Shown one piece after another: positions 34,361-45,745 of a stretch of DNA of 64,000 nucleotides. The stretch's first letter is position 1. Every line of letters begins with the position of its first letter. The stretch comes from Piezodorus guildinii (taxonomy: Eukaryota; Arthropoda; Insecta; Hemiptera; Pentatomidae): NCBI GenBank assembly GCA_023052935.1, contig CM041292.1:177554200-177618199 (forward strand), in the 5' to 3' direction. A program made the position numbers and the translations under genes. The notes beneath the pieces are model-generated. The model had not been told where the DNA came from, did no database searches, and worked only from the letters and a program-made list of their open reading frames with translations.

Positions 34361-34917
34361 ATTACGCTTTTCATTCATACCATAAAAAAAAAAAAAGTAA
34401 TAAATTAATGAAACAAGAACAAAAATATTGTCTCAAAAAACAGCTGATGCTTGAATTCCCTGCTATTGTTTACCTTTCTCTTGATTATAACAATAATAAT
34501 TTTGTCAGTGTAAATACACAAATTTAGGCAGTGAGTGAACCGAACCGCGATACGACAAACATTTTTATGAATGAGATATCAATATTACTGATATTAATTA
34601 CGATTTTTTTCAAGTTTATTTTTTTGTAACATTTTTATGAAAGAGGTTTTAACATGGTATTAATGACTAATTACTATTTTTTTTTCTATAATGGAATTAA
34701 TTTAATATTGTACATTCTATAAGTTAATAATGTTACTTCTTATGTGATAATCTCTTAATTGCACTTATTCGCATGCTAGAACGAAATTTCGGGTTTGTGT
34801 TCCAACGCGCGCATGTTTAGTTTTCTGTCCGTATACGAACTTTGTTGAAAAGGAAAAAGAAATGCTCTGAAAACTTCCTAGTCGTGTGAAAAAGAACATA
34901 TTTATATATGTTTAGTT
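34361..34917. other. AT-rich stretch with A-runs
   Basis: A 62-residue frame (34339-34527) begins within the family A terminus and is not supported. Nothing else was recognised. Confidence 0.35.
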
Positions 34918-34992
34918 GTTGTTTATTTAACGTCACTTTATGCTACTGCGGCTAATCGGACGATGCTGCAGTGGGAGTCCTAAATTTTGCCT
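34918..34992 (-). mobile_element. SINE-1 3' fragment, inverted relative to the next copy
   Basis: GTTTATTTAACGTCACTTTA and GCTAATCGGACGATGC are the complement of the SINE-1 3' end. With 35004-35287 it forms an inverted pair that could fold back. Confidence 0.8.
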
Positions 34993-35003
34993 AAATGCAG
35001 AGA

Positions 35004-35287
35004 TCACTTGTAGCTGGGTGGCTAGCATAACAGCCTCCTATGCCAAAGGTCACGGGTTCAAACCCGCAGGTGGTCCTAGAATTTTTTAATGGGAGTAAAA
35101 AATCCTTAGTTATGCCGTCCTTCGGAGGGGACATAAAAAGGTGGTCCCGTGTCTGTGCGATGTCAGATACTCGTTAAAGATCCCTATCGTAATTAAACCT
35201 GGATAGGCAAAATTTAGGATTCCCACTGTAGCATCGTCCGATTAGCCATAGTAGCATAAAGTGACGTTAAATAAATAAACAAACATA
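35004..35287 (+). mobile_element. SINE-1, full-length tRNA-derived copy
   Basis: The head TCACTTGTAGCTGGGTGGC then TAGCATAACAGCCTCCTATG forms box A and the anticodon-like region. CACGGGTTCAAACCCG is box B. The body carries TTAGTTATGCCGTCCTTCGG, GTACTCG-like ATACTCGTTAAAGATCCC and CATAAAGTGACGTTAAAT, with the A-rich tail AATAAATAAACAAAC. It is the best guide copy of the family (about 280 bp). Transcription by Pol III from the internal boxes is inferred. Confidence 0.88.
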
Positions 35288-35317
35288 TATATATGTTTTC
35301 TTTTACCCAAAATTAAA

Positions 35318-36360
35318 AAAAAATCTGGTACGTGTACACCCTTGACTTTCACTTACCTCGACTGTTAAAATCAATTTAAGAACTATTACATAAACTTAAC
35401 AAAAAGCCTATTCAGTTTTGTTGACAACATATGATTTAGATTAAATATTATAGCTATATAATAATAATAATCAGTAATAAGTTATTCTCAATTATTTTAT
35501 GTGTAGTTTTTATGCGTAGGTTTTTTGTATAATTTTTCCTACAATCGCAAAGTAACCTCAATTTTTCACCATATGTTTGCCATTAGGCTAATGTACTATA
35601 ATCACAAAAAAAATAAATATATTTTCTGATTGTAAGGATGACTCATCCAAAATCATTGTTAACATTTTGTCAAAATGTAAATATGTGAATAAAGTTTATT
35701 TTTATTTTATTATAGTAATAAGTTAAAGCTCTCTTCGTCACTTAACATTACTTTTTACAACTTCGTGTATAAGATAATGTTTTTCTAAAATCTTTATCCT
35801 TTCAACGGTATATTTTACGTCTATATTACTTTTCTAAATACACATATAAAAACAAAAATTACATTAAAAAAATATTATTGCTTAATTATTCTTTAGTTGA
35901 TCATCAAATTCGTTCAACTTACACATTAAACTTTCGTTTATTATTCGTTAATGCTGATAAGATTATATGGTTAATCTTTTAGGATGCAAAAAATTAAAGG
36001 TATCTGAGAGGAAGAAAATACAAAAATATGTCATTTAAACCCGGTCAGACTATTTCAATCAGAATGAAACTTATGTCATATTAAAGCCTACTAATTGTTA
36101 CACTGATATATTGAGTTTAATTAACATCGTTAGAGCCGTTTTGGAGTAAATCGTAAAAAGGTGCAAAATCCAAAGTATAAAGTACCTCTTCCGGTCAGCC
36201 GATTGTTGTGAAAAAGTTGCTGTAACATCTCTGGCGTATAGTTGTTGTATAATATGAAATTTCAGTTTCGTCCGACTTTTTCTCTTCCTAGACCTACTAC
36301 TAAAACACGGACATATAGACACACACACACGATCGCAATACTTACATATTTCATATGTTA
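35318..36360 (+). repeat. Family A copy interrupted by retroposon D
   Basis: It starts AAAAAAAATCTGGTACGTG and TTGACTTTCACTTACCTCG, runs to 35472, resumes at 35726 and proceeds through ACGGTATATTTTACGTC, CCCGGTCAGACTATTTCAAT and ATGAAATTTCAGTTTCG to CGATCGCAATACTTAC. Confidence 0.8.
35485..35713 (+). mobile_element. Retroposon D, full copy with 12-bp target duplication
   Basis: AGTAATAAGTTA occurs at 35473-35484 and again at 35714-35725, exactly bracketing 229 bp that match the unit at 33.9-34.1 kb (TATGCGTAGGTTTTTTGTAT, CACCATATGTTTGCC, GTGAATAAAGTTTATTTT). Confidence 0.85.
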
Positions 36361-36547
36361 GTAAAAATGATTAACAAATTAATTCAATACAATTTGTCGC
36401 ACACCGTATGGGAGTGATCCCACCAAGGATTAAAAAATTCGTGCACATTGTGTATTATATCGAAATAAAGCCTTCAAGTTGAAATAATAATAATAATATT
36501 CTGTTTTTATCACATGATTAAAAGGTTTATAAAATTAAAGGTTATGT

Positions 36548-37282
36548 TCTTCAAATCTGGTGCGGGCAACACACGACTTTCACTTACATCCATTTTTTAA
36601 ATCAATGAAAGAATTTTCAAATACAGTTAGAGATACAAATACGTGAAACTATTAAAGAGTAAATTAAATTGTTTTATATAGAAACATGTGTTATATTAAA
36701 AAATCTATTATATTATTATCTAAAATAATCAGTTACTTTTGTCTTATTTTCATCACTCTCTATTAACTTTTAAAAGCTTGTGTAGAAGATAATATTTTTT
36801 CTAAAATCTTTAGCTTTCCAACGGTATATCATACATGTCAAAAACAAAAAATTGCATTAAAAAAATATTTTTTCAGTTTTCTCCTTTAGTTGCTTTTCAA
36901 ATTCGTTCATGCAAGTTTAGCTATTTTTCATCAGTGGTAACAAGATAATATAGTTTTTTTTATAGAATCAACAAAATTAAAGGTACTTTAGCGAAAGAAA
37001 ATTTAAAATATGTGTATTTAAGCCCTGTCAGACCATTTTAATCAGAATGAAACCTACATGATATTAAATCCCATTAAATATTACATCGATATAGCGAGCT
37101 TAATCAAAATCGTCGGAACCGTTTTCAAGAAAATCGAAAAAAGGTGCAAAATGCATGCTATAAAGTGCCTCTTCTGGTAAGCTCATTTTGATGAAAAAGG
37201 TTTTGTAACGTCTCGGTCGTATATATGTCTTAAATGTGAAATTTCAGTTTCATAGGAGTTACCGTTTCCGCCCGGGAGTTAG

Positions 37283-37313
<31 letters not shown>

Positions 37314-37437
37314 CTTTTTGCGGGACTTGGTTACTTGGACTCAGGGTAAAATGTGTATTTCCGTTGAAAACTGGAATTCGAAAATTTTCACGATCGCAAT
37401 ACTTTCCCTTACTATATATAGTTAGTGAAAGTAAAAA
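36548..37437 (+). repeat. Family A copy with both ends, about 890 bp
   Basis: It starts AAATCTGGTGCGGGCAACAC, ACGACTTTCACTTAC and ends CTATATATAGTTAGTGAAAG. It contains a pure (AC)n tract at 37284-37310, immediately before AGACCTTTTTGCGGG. Confidence 0.85.
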
Positions 37438-37808
37438 TCTGGTTGACGCAACATACGATTCTCAATTACTTACGTTGTTAAAATCAATTAAAAATGTTGA
37501 AATACACCTGAGGATAAAAATAAATTGTTAAAGAATTAATTACATTAAATTTCAAGAAACATACGTTTTATTAAATAATCTATTATATTATTATCAACAA
37601 CAATTAGTTAGTTTTATAGCCTTTTCATCACTCTCCATTAACTTTTACAATAGTATGTATAGGGTATTAATTTTTCGAAAATATTAAGCTTTCCAAAGGT
37701 CTATATTGCTGTTTTTATATCAAAATGGGTGAAAACTAGAATTAAAAAAATTTTAAGGCCGCAATACTTTCCCTTACTATATATTTCATTTATAAGTAAG
37801 TGAAAGCA
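37432..37808 (+). repeat. Family A short form (internal deletion, both ends kept)
   Basis: It shares its left end with the end of the preceding copy (GTGAAAGTAAAAATCTGG, TCTCAATTACTTACG), proceeds to about 37705, then jumps to GAAAACTAGAATTAAAAA and ends TTCATTTATAAGTAAGTGAA. At about 375 bp it looks like a MITE-type deletion derivative. Another end scrap is at 37880-37935. Confidence 0.7.
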
Positions 37809-37957
37809 CAAAAGGCTAGTCAACCGATTCTTTTGCCAGATATCCACCTGTGCTCTACTGATACTCTACTACTATACTAAAACGTTTATTTCCGTTGAAA
37901 ACTAGAATTAAAAAATTTTCACGATCACGATATATATATATAATAATAATAGGCTTA

Positions 37958-38369
37958 CCGAACCCGAAGGTTCGATGCCGATACCACCGAATTCTGTCTA
38001 CACAGACTCGTACAATGTTCATCATTCAAGCCCAAGTCCCCGAGATCAGCCTTAACGCAAACCTCCCATCGACGCTTCGGCCTACCTTTCGAACGTCTAA
38101 CAGTCGGATCAGCGAATACCAACTTTCTCGGAATCCGCTCCTCATCGAGTCCAACAACTTTACTCGCCCATTTGAGTCTCCGCGATGCTATCAACTCAAT
38201 TATATTCACAGAATACAAGTTCCGCAATTCCGCGTTGTGCAACCTTCTAAACTCCATATTGTTCTCATCTCTCTTCGGACCAAATATTTTACGCAGTACC
38301 TTATTTTCGAAAACCTTAAGCCTTTGTTCATCCTTCTAAGTAAGCGGCCACGTTTCACATCCGAAATAA

Positions 38370-38371
<2 letters not shown>
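37958..38371 (-). pseudogene. RTE-type retrotransposon ORF2, C-terminal remnant
   Basis: From 38371 downward: LYFGCETWPLT, one stop, then EQRLKVFENKVLRKIFGPKR, RLHNAELRNLY, NIIELIASRRLKWASKVV, ERIPRKLVF, then RRSKGRPKRRWEVCVKADLG. The series LYG-ETW, E-RL-VFE-K-LRKIFGP, R-N-EL--LY, R-RW-GHV-R and GRP--RW is the post-RT tail of RTE-like elements common in insects. One internal stop and a 5' end cut off by an (AT)n tract show it is a remnant. A second copy lies at 60.2-60.8 kb. Confidence 0.85.

Positions 38372-38425
<54 letters not shown>
38372..38425. repeat. (AT)n microsatellite
   Basis: A pure AT tract of about 52 bp directly abuts the 5' break of the RTE fragment. Confidence 0.95.
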
Positions 38426-38426
<1 letters not shown>

Positions 38427-38719
38427 TGAAAGTAAAAACTAAATGATTAATTTACTAATAATTAAAAAATATTTAATTTTGCAACAGCTGTGAATCTATT
38501 TCTTATTGAAAATTGCTGGTGAGGGGGCTAAATATTAATGAACCATTACATCAAGGGGATTTCCTTCTCTAAGTTTAAGTTAAATAATAAACGAACTCTT
38601 TGGTTTATTTATTACTTTATCACCAATCTATATCACAGTCAGCTGATAATTTTTGTTTGTCATCCTTTGGTTCTCGTAACACAACATTTATATAAGTTTA
38701 AATATACATAAATAAAATT

Positions 38720-39855
38720 AAAAAAAATCAGATGCGCGAAACGCACGACTTTTAATTGTCTTGATTATTAAAATCAATTAAAGAACTTATTAAAAGTATA
38801 TGTTAAAAAATCTGGTGCCCGCAACACACGACTTTCACTTACCTCCGTTGTTAAAATAAACTTTCAAATAAGAATTTCCAAATACATTTTAGATGAAATA
38901 TACAGGTCAGTGGAAGTGGAAAGTTTAAATAATTAATTAAATTATGTTTTGATAGAACAACGTGTTTCATTAAATTTGTTTGTTTATTTACCATCACTTT
39001 GTGCTACTTATGTGGCTGATCGGACGATGCTACAGTATGGGTACTAAATTTTGCCTATCCAGGTTTAATTAAAAATGGGAGGGATCTTTAACTAGTACCT
39101 GACAGGGCATAGGCTCGAGACCACCTTTTTTACACCCCCTCCGAAGGACGGCATCATAACTAATCCCATTAAAAAGTACTTGGAGCACCTGTGGATTTGA
39201 ACCCGTGACCTTGGGCATAGAAGGCTCTTATACTAGCCGCTATGCTACAGGTGAACCCAAAATAATCTATTATATTTAAATACATTCGGCTTTCCATCTT
39301 TCTCCTTTAACTTTTACAATTTTTAGTATAAGATTATATTTTTACCAGATGATTTGGGTAAATTTTTCAAATTTACAAAATACCAAGATACTTTGGAGGA
39401 AGAAAATAACAAAAATCGGCATTTAAGTCTTCTTACACTATTTCAATCAGTGAAAAATATTATATTCAAGCCCATTAAATTTTACATAGATCTATAGATT
39501 TTATTCAAAATCGTTAAAGCCGTTTTGAGAAAATAGTAAAAAAGTACAAAATGCATGGGATAAAGTGGTTCTTCTGGTTCATTACTTCAGTTGATAAAAT
39601 TGATGATTTTGATAAAAAAGGTTCTGTAACATCTTGAACATATAATTGTCTTAAATATGAAATTTCAGTTTCATAGGACTTTTCTTTTTCGCCCGGGAGT
39701 TAGCACACACACACACACAGATCTTTTTGCGGGACTTGATTATTTGGACTTAAGGGACCCTAAAACGTGTATTTCCCTTGAAAACTGGAATTCTAAAATT
39801 TTACGATCACAATACTTTACCTTACTATATGTTTCATATATAGGTAAGTGAAAAT
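38720..39855 (+). repeat. Family A copy split by SINE-1
   Basis: Two successive end motifs (GATGCGCGAAACGCACGAC near 38731; GTGCCCGCAACACACGAC near 38816) are followed by the body to 38977. After the SINE it resumes at ATAATCTATTATATTTAAAT (39259) and ends TATGTTTCATATATAGGTAA. It has a short (AC)n at 39704-39718. Confidence 0.8.
38978..39255 (-). mobile_element. SINE-1, full-length, nested in family A
   Basis: The T-rich start TTTGTTTGTTTATTTACC is the complemented tail. Box B is at GGATTTGAACCCGTGACC, and the head at CTATGCTACAGGTGAACCC. Family A sequence on both sides is continuous apart from a 4-5 base A/T duplication, so the SINE is the younger insertion. Confidence 0.85.
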
Positions 39856-40204
39856 AAAAATTTGCAGTTTTTACAAAAATCATAAAAAGTTTCAAAATGT
39901 ATGGTATAAAAGGGCTCTTCCGGTTTGCCGAACTCGACGAAACTTGATTTGTTTATCAAATTCGTTCAATATGTATATTTAATCGTTGGTTTTATATAAA
40001 TACTGATCAGATGATGTGTTTAATTTTTTCGAACCTATAATATTAAAGATCTATTAGAAAAAATGAAACTTAGAATATCGGCAGCTAAGCCCTGTCAAAA
40101 TATTTGAATCAGAATGAAACGTACATGATATTTAAACGGATTAAATTCTACATTTATATAGCGAGTTTAATTAAAAATCATTAAAGACGTTTTTAAGAAA
40201 ATCG
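39856..40204 (+). repeat. Family A internal fragments
   Basis: Rearranged blocks: GGTATAAAAGGGCTCTTCC, then CAAATTCGTTCAATATG, AAGCCCTGTCAAAATATTTG and ATTTATATAGCGAGTTTAAT. The order is not that of an intact copy. Confidence 0.65.
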
Positions 40205-40930
40205 TAATATACATACATAAAAATCTGGTGCGCGCAACACACGACTTTCACTTACCTCCGTTGTTAAAATCAATTTCAGAATTTTTAAATACATTCAGAG
40301 ATAAAAATAAATTAATTAAGCATTAATTAAATTTAATTTCAATAAAAAATGTGTTTTATTATAAAATATATAATATTTTTTTCAACAACAATCAGTTAGT
40401 TCCATCGGATTTTTATCACTTCCCATTACCTTTTACAATTCTGTGTATTAGATAATATATTTTTCTAAAATCTTTAGCTTTCCAACAGTATACGAGTATT
40501 ATACATCTACATTACTATTCTTATGTTCAAAAACACAAAAATTGCATTAAAAATATGTTCAAAAACACTTTTCTACTTTAGTTGTTTATCAAATTCGCTC
40601 AACTTGCATATTTAGCTGTTATTTATCAATGCTAATAAGATGTGCTTATTTTTTTTTTAATCTGCAGAAAGGGAGAAAATATTAAAATATCGGCATTTAA
40701 GCCCCGTCAGACTATTTCAATCAAAATGAAACCTACATGACATTAAAGCTGATGAACTTTTACATTGATAAAGCGAGTTTAATCAAAGTCGTTAAAGCTG
40801 TTTCAGAGAAAATCGTAAAAAGGTGCAAAGTGCATGAAATAAAGAAAGATTTCCGGTCACACACACAAACACACATACACTTACACACACTCAGAATTCT
40901 AAAATTTTTACGATCGCAATACTTTCTCTT
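40205..40930 (+). repeat. Family A copy
   Basis: It begins AAAAATCTGGTGCGCGCAAC, ACGACTTTCACTTACCTCCG (a near-perfect end) and reaches the AC-rich site at 40857-40890, then CGATCGCAATACTTTCTC. Confidence 0.8.
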
Positions 40931-41300
40931 TTAAGCTTTTGCCACATTCTAACAAATAGGAGTTTTGCAGAGACTTCGTTATCTGGAAACGTGAAATCCT
41001 TAACCAATTTTGTTGAATACTGGAATTTTCAAGATGAAAACATTGCTCTTGAATCTATATTTACAAATAGTTAAAAGAAAGTAATATTATATTACAACGT
41101 AATGACTATGACTTAAATACTTTAAACCTGGATAGCATTAGATAAATAATCCCAGGACGCCCACTCTAAGCCGGACTCCTTAATCATAATCTTGCTTACT
41201 AATCCACACAATATATATTTCTGACTCAGCAAATTTTCATTTTCTTCTTATCTTTATTTGAAATAGTGTCCTTATTTAGTCTTTAAAACAAAAATATTAT
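40931..41300. other. Spacer without recognisable features
   Basis: No family match or supported ORF. Confidence 0.35.
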
Positions 41301-41304
41301 ATTC

Positions 41305-41396
41305 AACGGTGTAATGGATAGAGCACGTGGGTTCGAATCCCGGCTGTGTGGCATAATAGTAGGCAGAACCTCATGGGGCACACCCAGTTCGTGTTC

Positions 41397-41397
<1 letters not shown>
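41305..41397 (+). mobile_element. SINE-3 copy with shortened tRNA head
   Basis: GGTGTAATGGATAGAGCAC (box A region) runs straight into GTGGGTTCGAATCCCGGC (box B). Compared with 60.9-61.0 kb about 27 bases of the anticodon region are missing. The body GTGTGGCATAATAGTAGGC, ATGGGGCACACCCAG ends at a long (AT)n tract. Confidence 0.65.
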
Positions 41398-41444
<47 letters not shown>

Positions 41445-41446
41445 TA
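41398..41446. repeat. (AT)n microsatellite
   Basis: About 48 bp of pure AT, positioned at the 3' end of the SINE-3 body. Confidence 0.95.
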
Positions 41447-42335
41447 AATATATATTAAAAATACATCGAAGGTATCTGTTAATTAATAAAATACAATAAT
41501 AAGTAGATAGATATATTTATTTATTTGCATAAAATAAATAAATTGTATTAAAAATCTCCTTACAAATAGAGCCTTGCTACGTATAAGTAATAATATTAAT
41601 TTAGTTAAATGAAAATATTAGAGTTAGTTTAAATAAAAATTAATAGTGTTAATAAATTAAAAAAAATTTATAAAAAAATAAAGTTTAAATATATAATTAA
41701 TGTTAATAAATTACTTAACAATTTACTCGTATTCATACATACATACACAATTGTGTAAAGTAAACGATCAACAATATAATATTCATAAATGTACTAATTA
41801 TAATAAATATTTAAAAAAATTATTTTTCTTATTGTTTATATCAGTCAGTATCACTGGAACATCAATATAAATATAGATTACGACAAATACAATAATTAGC
41901 TGTACAGATGTATTTAAGCGTACACGCTTGCGATTTGAAATAGTTTGGCAAATGAGTGAAAGGACCTTAATAGTCATGGGAAGTATGTGTTTGTTGTTTG
42001 TCCAGACGAATGTTAGGCACACGTTTGTTTGCGTCAAATAGGCGTTGGTGTACAAAGAGAATTATTCACATAATTAATCTAAGTACGTTACTTTGAGGTA
42101 AAAAAAATATATATATTAACATAAATTATTTCAATTCATCACTAAAAAAGGCAAAAAAAATATATACAATGCATATGCTATTAATAAAGTTTATGGTCCA
42201 AATATATCTGACAGATTTCCTTCATTACACTAGGAAGATATTGTAATCACGTGAAACATCGTGTTTCCGATTGAAAATATATACTTATTTCTGGAAAGGT
42301 TATTATTCCAGGCTATATTACTTCCGGATAAAGAG
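41447..42335. other. AT-rich stretch, no supported gene
   Basis: An 85-residue minus-strand frame (41798-42055) has no recognisable motif. No repeat family from the window is seen. Confidence 0.35.
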
Positions 42336-42339
42336 GGGT

Positions 42340-42520
42340 TGTTGATTGGGTAAAGAACTGTGATAGTATTGGGTAGTGTTTGAGGCTATTGCGCCCTATC
42401 TCAGTCTTCACTTTCTTACACCGCGGCTGAGAGAGAGGCGCTGAGATCTCCTGGATTCGGCTTCTCTCCCCATTTGTGGAGGTAGAAGCCCAGCCTGGCG
42501 TCCCCTTAGCAGATTATATA
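42340..42520. other. Isolated GC-rich block
   Basis: About 180 bp (TTGCGCCCTATCTCAGTC, GAGAGAGAGGCGCTGAGATC, AGCCCAGCCTGGCGTCCCC) stands out from AT-rich flanks. It may be a retrotransposon UTR or a degraded exon. No frame or motif is recognised. Confidence 0.3.
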
Positions 42521-42936
42521 TATTGTATATAGTTAAGTTTGTTTGTATGATGTTTATTTCTTTCCCAACTTTGTATTTATCTCTACTACAGGTTGTTGTT
42601 TTGATTTGTTTGTTGTTTTTTTGTTTATATTAATTGTTATTTTTTTGTATATATTTGAATTAATTTATTTCCGATTTTGTGTAATTTGACTTTATCATTA
42701 TTTTCTGTATATATTGTATGAATGTGCATCACATCACTATTACTATGGTTCATTACGTAACAAACTGTAATATATCTCAATAAATAAATATATAAAAGTA
42801 TTGGGTAGTAAAATAAGTTCGAGTCTTTCTTTAACAAAAATTTACTAAAAACCGATTCTTGTAAATATTTTTAATCAATTATAAATGAACAGTTTTGATC
42901 TATTGTATGTTGTAATCTTTCAGGTATTTTTTTAAA

Positions 42937-43170
42937 TTATGTCATCCCAGAACCGTTGAAACACGACCCGAGAGCTTTGCGTCTACTAAGTCAAAATTCC
43001 CGGTTCTGAAGCGAGCAAACCACTTACAGACTGTGCTTTCATCGCCATACACACTAACAACTTTTTTAACTATACAGCGGATTTTCATTTCAGTAAATGA
43101 CGAAAATGAATTTTTTTCTCTTCCATTCGAGCAAGCGAAATACCTCATCAAGATAATGAATCTCGATTAA
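42937..43170 (-). pseudogene. Mariner transposase N-terminal (HTH) remnant
   Basis: On the minus strand VVSVYGDESTVCKWFARFRT, GNFDLVDAKLSGR fits the second helix-turn-helix and linker of mariner transposases (VYGE--VSE-TC-KWF-RF--GDFDL-D--RSGRP). Upstream, another frame gives FRLLEWKRKKF, the first HTH region, so there is at least one frameshift. The catalytic DDD domain and the TIRs are absent. Positions 42992 onward are repeated at 46501-46680 in the tandem duplication. Confidence 0.75.
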
Positions 43171-43339
43171 AACTGATGCATAAAGGCACCTTAACTAATC
43201 CTTTTTTTAAATATGTAAATATTAATTTATAAACATAGAGAGGGAGGATTTAATTGAAATATTGAATAATGTTAAGAACTTATTTTACAACCCAATATTA
43301 TCCCGACAGCGGGTTCGAGCCTGGATCTCAGGAGGGATA

Positions 43340-43805
43340 GAATTCCAACTAGAGGCAGCTTAGGACAGAATGAAAAATGCATGGTGTAAAGTGGCTCTTC
43401 TGGATAGCTGATTTTGATAAAAAAAAAAGTTGCTGTAACATCTCGAGCGTGTAGTTGTCTAAAATATGAAATCGTAAGACTTACCACACAGGGATAAAAT
43501 CTCAACTAGAGGCAGCTTAGGACAAAATAAAAAATGCATGGTGTAAAGTGGCTCTTCTGGTTAGCTGATTTTGATAAAAAAAGTTGCTGTAAGATCTCGG
43601 GCGTATTATTGTCTTAGATATGAAATCGTAAAATTGTTCGTTTTCGCGCTAGCCTTACCACACACGGATACACATACACAGCTTTTCGCGCGAAATGATT
43701 ATTTAAACTTAAAACGCGGATTTCCGTTGAAAACTGGAATTATAAAATTTTCACTATCGCGATACTTTCCCTTACTACATATTTCATATATGGGTAAGTG
43801 AAAGA
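43340..43805 (+). repeat. Family A fragments in duplication copy 1
   Basis: Two partial units (AAAGTGGCTCTTCTGGATAG near 43388; AAAGTGGCTCTTCTGGTTAG near 43545) run to TACATATTTCATATATGGG and TAAGTGAAAG. CTAGAGGCAGCTTAGGAC occurs at 43350 and 43505, so a roughly 155-bp local duplication exists inside. The duplicate is at 46849-47314. Confidence 0.75.
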
Positions 43806-44242
43806 AATAATGATACACTAATAAATCATGTACCTGAAAATTCGATCTACTATTATTGTAAGCAAATTTTAATATTATATTTTGTTTTTTCATTTTTATG
43901 GCATGAATATGAGACAATAAATTTTTGAATCTTAGCCTAAATTAAATCGTATATTTATTGACTGGACCTGGAGACTCGTAAGAAACGTAAATAGTCAATA
44001 ATAAAAATTAATCCAGTTGTTTTTTTTACGGCAAAAGCTAAAATGCTTTAGGCACATATAGTGCATTATTTATGTATTATTCACCTTAAAATACCCTTGG
44101 GCTAAAGATGAAATAGAGGTTTTATGTACGTACATATTTTATTGTGTATGTTTTGTTTGAAAAATCAAAGAAGGATGTGAAACGAAAAAAAAATTTTTTT
44201 TCTTAAAATTAATATTAAAATTTTATACTTATATACATATAT

Positions 44243-44288
<46 letters not shown>

Positions 44289-44477
44289 GTATGTGAGTGT
44301 GTGTGTGTATAATACGATAATAATATCAGACTGACCTAAGATGATGAAAGTATGACAGCTACTCACTGACTAACTATTATCTAAAGGCTACGTCCCCCAC
44401 TACAACGATTTGTCATTTCTTCGCTTGTCAACTGTCTATAAGGCGCTACGGTAATAATATACATTCGTAATGGATTG

Positions 44478-44537
<60 letters not shown>

Positions 44538-44559
44538 TATATATAAGTTTCTGTTGTTC

Positions 44560-45047
44560 TCAGGTTTCAGTCAATATATAACAATTTTATCTATGCGACG
44601 TTTCGAGAATTCATTGTTCTCATAATCATGCCTTAACAACGGAAAAACAAAAAAAAAGAACATTAATATTATTATACAATAATTAATATATAAATAAAAT
44701 AAACTGTATTCATATTTTTACATTTTGACAAAATGTTAACAATGATTTTGGATGAGTCCTTACAATCAGAAAATATTTTTGTTTTTTTGTGATTATAGTA
44801 CATTAGCCTAAATGGCAAACATAATAATTAATATATGATGTTATTGTTAGAGATATAGAAAAGAATACATTGAACAATGAATACTCATACAGTTGGTACA
44901 TAGATATTTTAAATTAGGATTTACATTAAAGATTTTACTATAAAATTACTTACAATTTTGGACAAAATAGTGTCTTAATTAGACTTGTGTAGTCTACAAA
45001 CTTTGAAAGAACACTGAAAAAATAAAAAAGGAATAGTTCAAATATGG

Positions 45048-45109
<62 letters not shown>

Positions 45110-45420
45110 TTATCTAATGGTCTTATGGTTCAGTCAATAAATAATCGATTTTATTCTGGCTACTTTTCGAGAATTTATTGTTCTCATAATCATGCCCTAA
45201 CAGTGGAAAATTAAGTACATTAAAATTTGTATACAACAATTAATGGATGACGTTTTTGTTAGAGAGACAGAAAAATATTCAGTAGTTAAATAGATATTTT
45301 GATTAGATTTTACATTAAAGATATTAATATAAATTTATTTACATTTTGAGATAAAATAGTGTCTTACACTTATAAACTTAGAATAACACTGAAACAAAGA
45401 TGCTAGGAATAGTTAAGAAA
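44560..45420 (-). mobile_element. Two tandem related units, possible Penelope-like ends
   Basis: Units at about 44560-45047 and 45126-45420 share GTTTCAGTCAAT or GGTTCAGTCAAT, TTTCGAGAATT-ATTGTTCTC, ATAATCATGCC and ACAAAATAGTGTCTTA, diverged by many substitutions. On the minus strand the first reads GAGAACAATGAATTCTCG, AAACGTCGCATAG. The CGAAACGTCG word and tandem long-repeat layout recall Penelope-like elements. No RT or GIY-YIG domain is present. The class is inferred from memory of the motif and is uncertain. Confidence 0.4.
44692..44822 (-). mobile_element. Retroposon D, 5'-truncated, 14-bp target duplication
   Basis: AATAATTAATATAT at 44678-44691 and 44823-44836 brackets 131 bp that are the inverse of the D 3' part (ACATTTTGACAAAATG, CCTTACAATCAGAAAATA, GCCTAAATGGCAAAC). 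It is inserted in the first Penelope-like unit. The duplicate lies at about 48210-48340. Confidence 0.8.
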
Positions 45421-45685
45421 AAGGTAGGGAGTGATTTTCGAAATAAATGACGTCAGAGAATCAGAGTTGTTTATTTATTATTGTTGTTATTAAGCCGTAT
45501 TGTTGATATATTTTTATTAAATTTTAAGAAAATGTATTAAGATCTTGGACATTTTTTTTCATATTTCGATTGAAGCTGGTTTTTACATAATGCATAATTT
45601 TAGGTAAATGGAATTTGGATATTTGTCCCATTGTTCTGAAATAAGTGGTGAGGGCAGTTTGCTCTGGTTTATTACAAAGAATTTC

Positions 45686-45745
<60 letters not shown>

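Noticed and set aside
34990..35060. A functional tRNA gene
   Set aside because: Box A and box B are present, but acceptor and anticodon stems do not pair and the sequence continues into the SINE-1 body. The same applies to the SINE-2 and SINE-3 heads.
43272..43505. 77- and 76-codon frames repeated at 46781 and 47080
   Set aside because: Identity between copies reflects the recent tandem duplication. The frames consist of family A sequence.
44560..44640. Hammerhead ribozyme
   Set aside because: A CGAAAC and a short GAGAA/TTCTC stem are present, but the stem overlaps where the CTGATGA core should be and the core has two changes. No cleavage-competent fold is supported.
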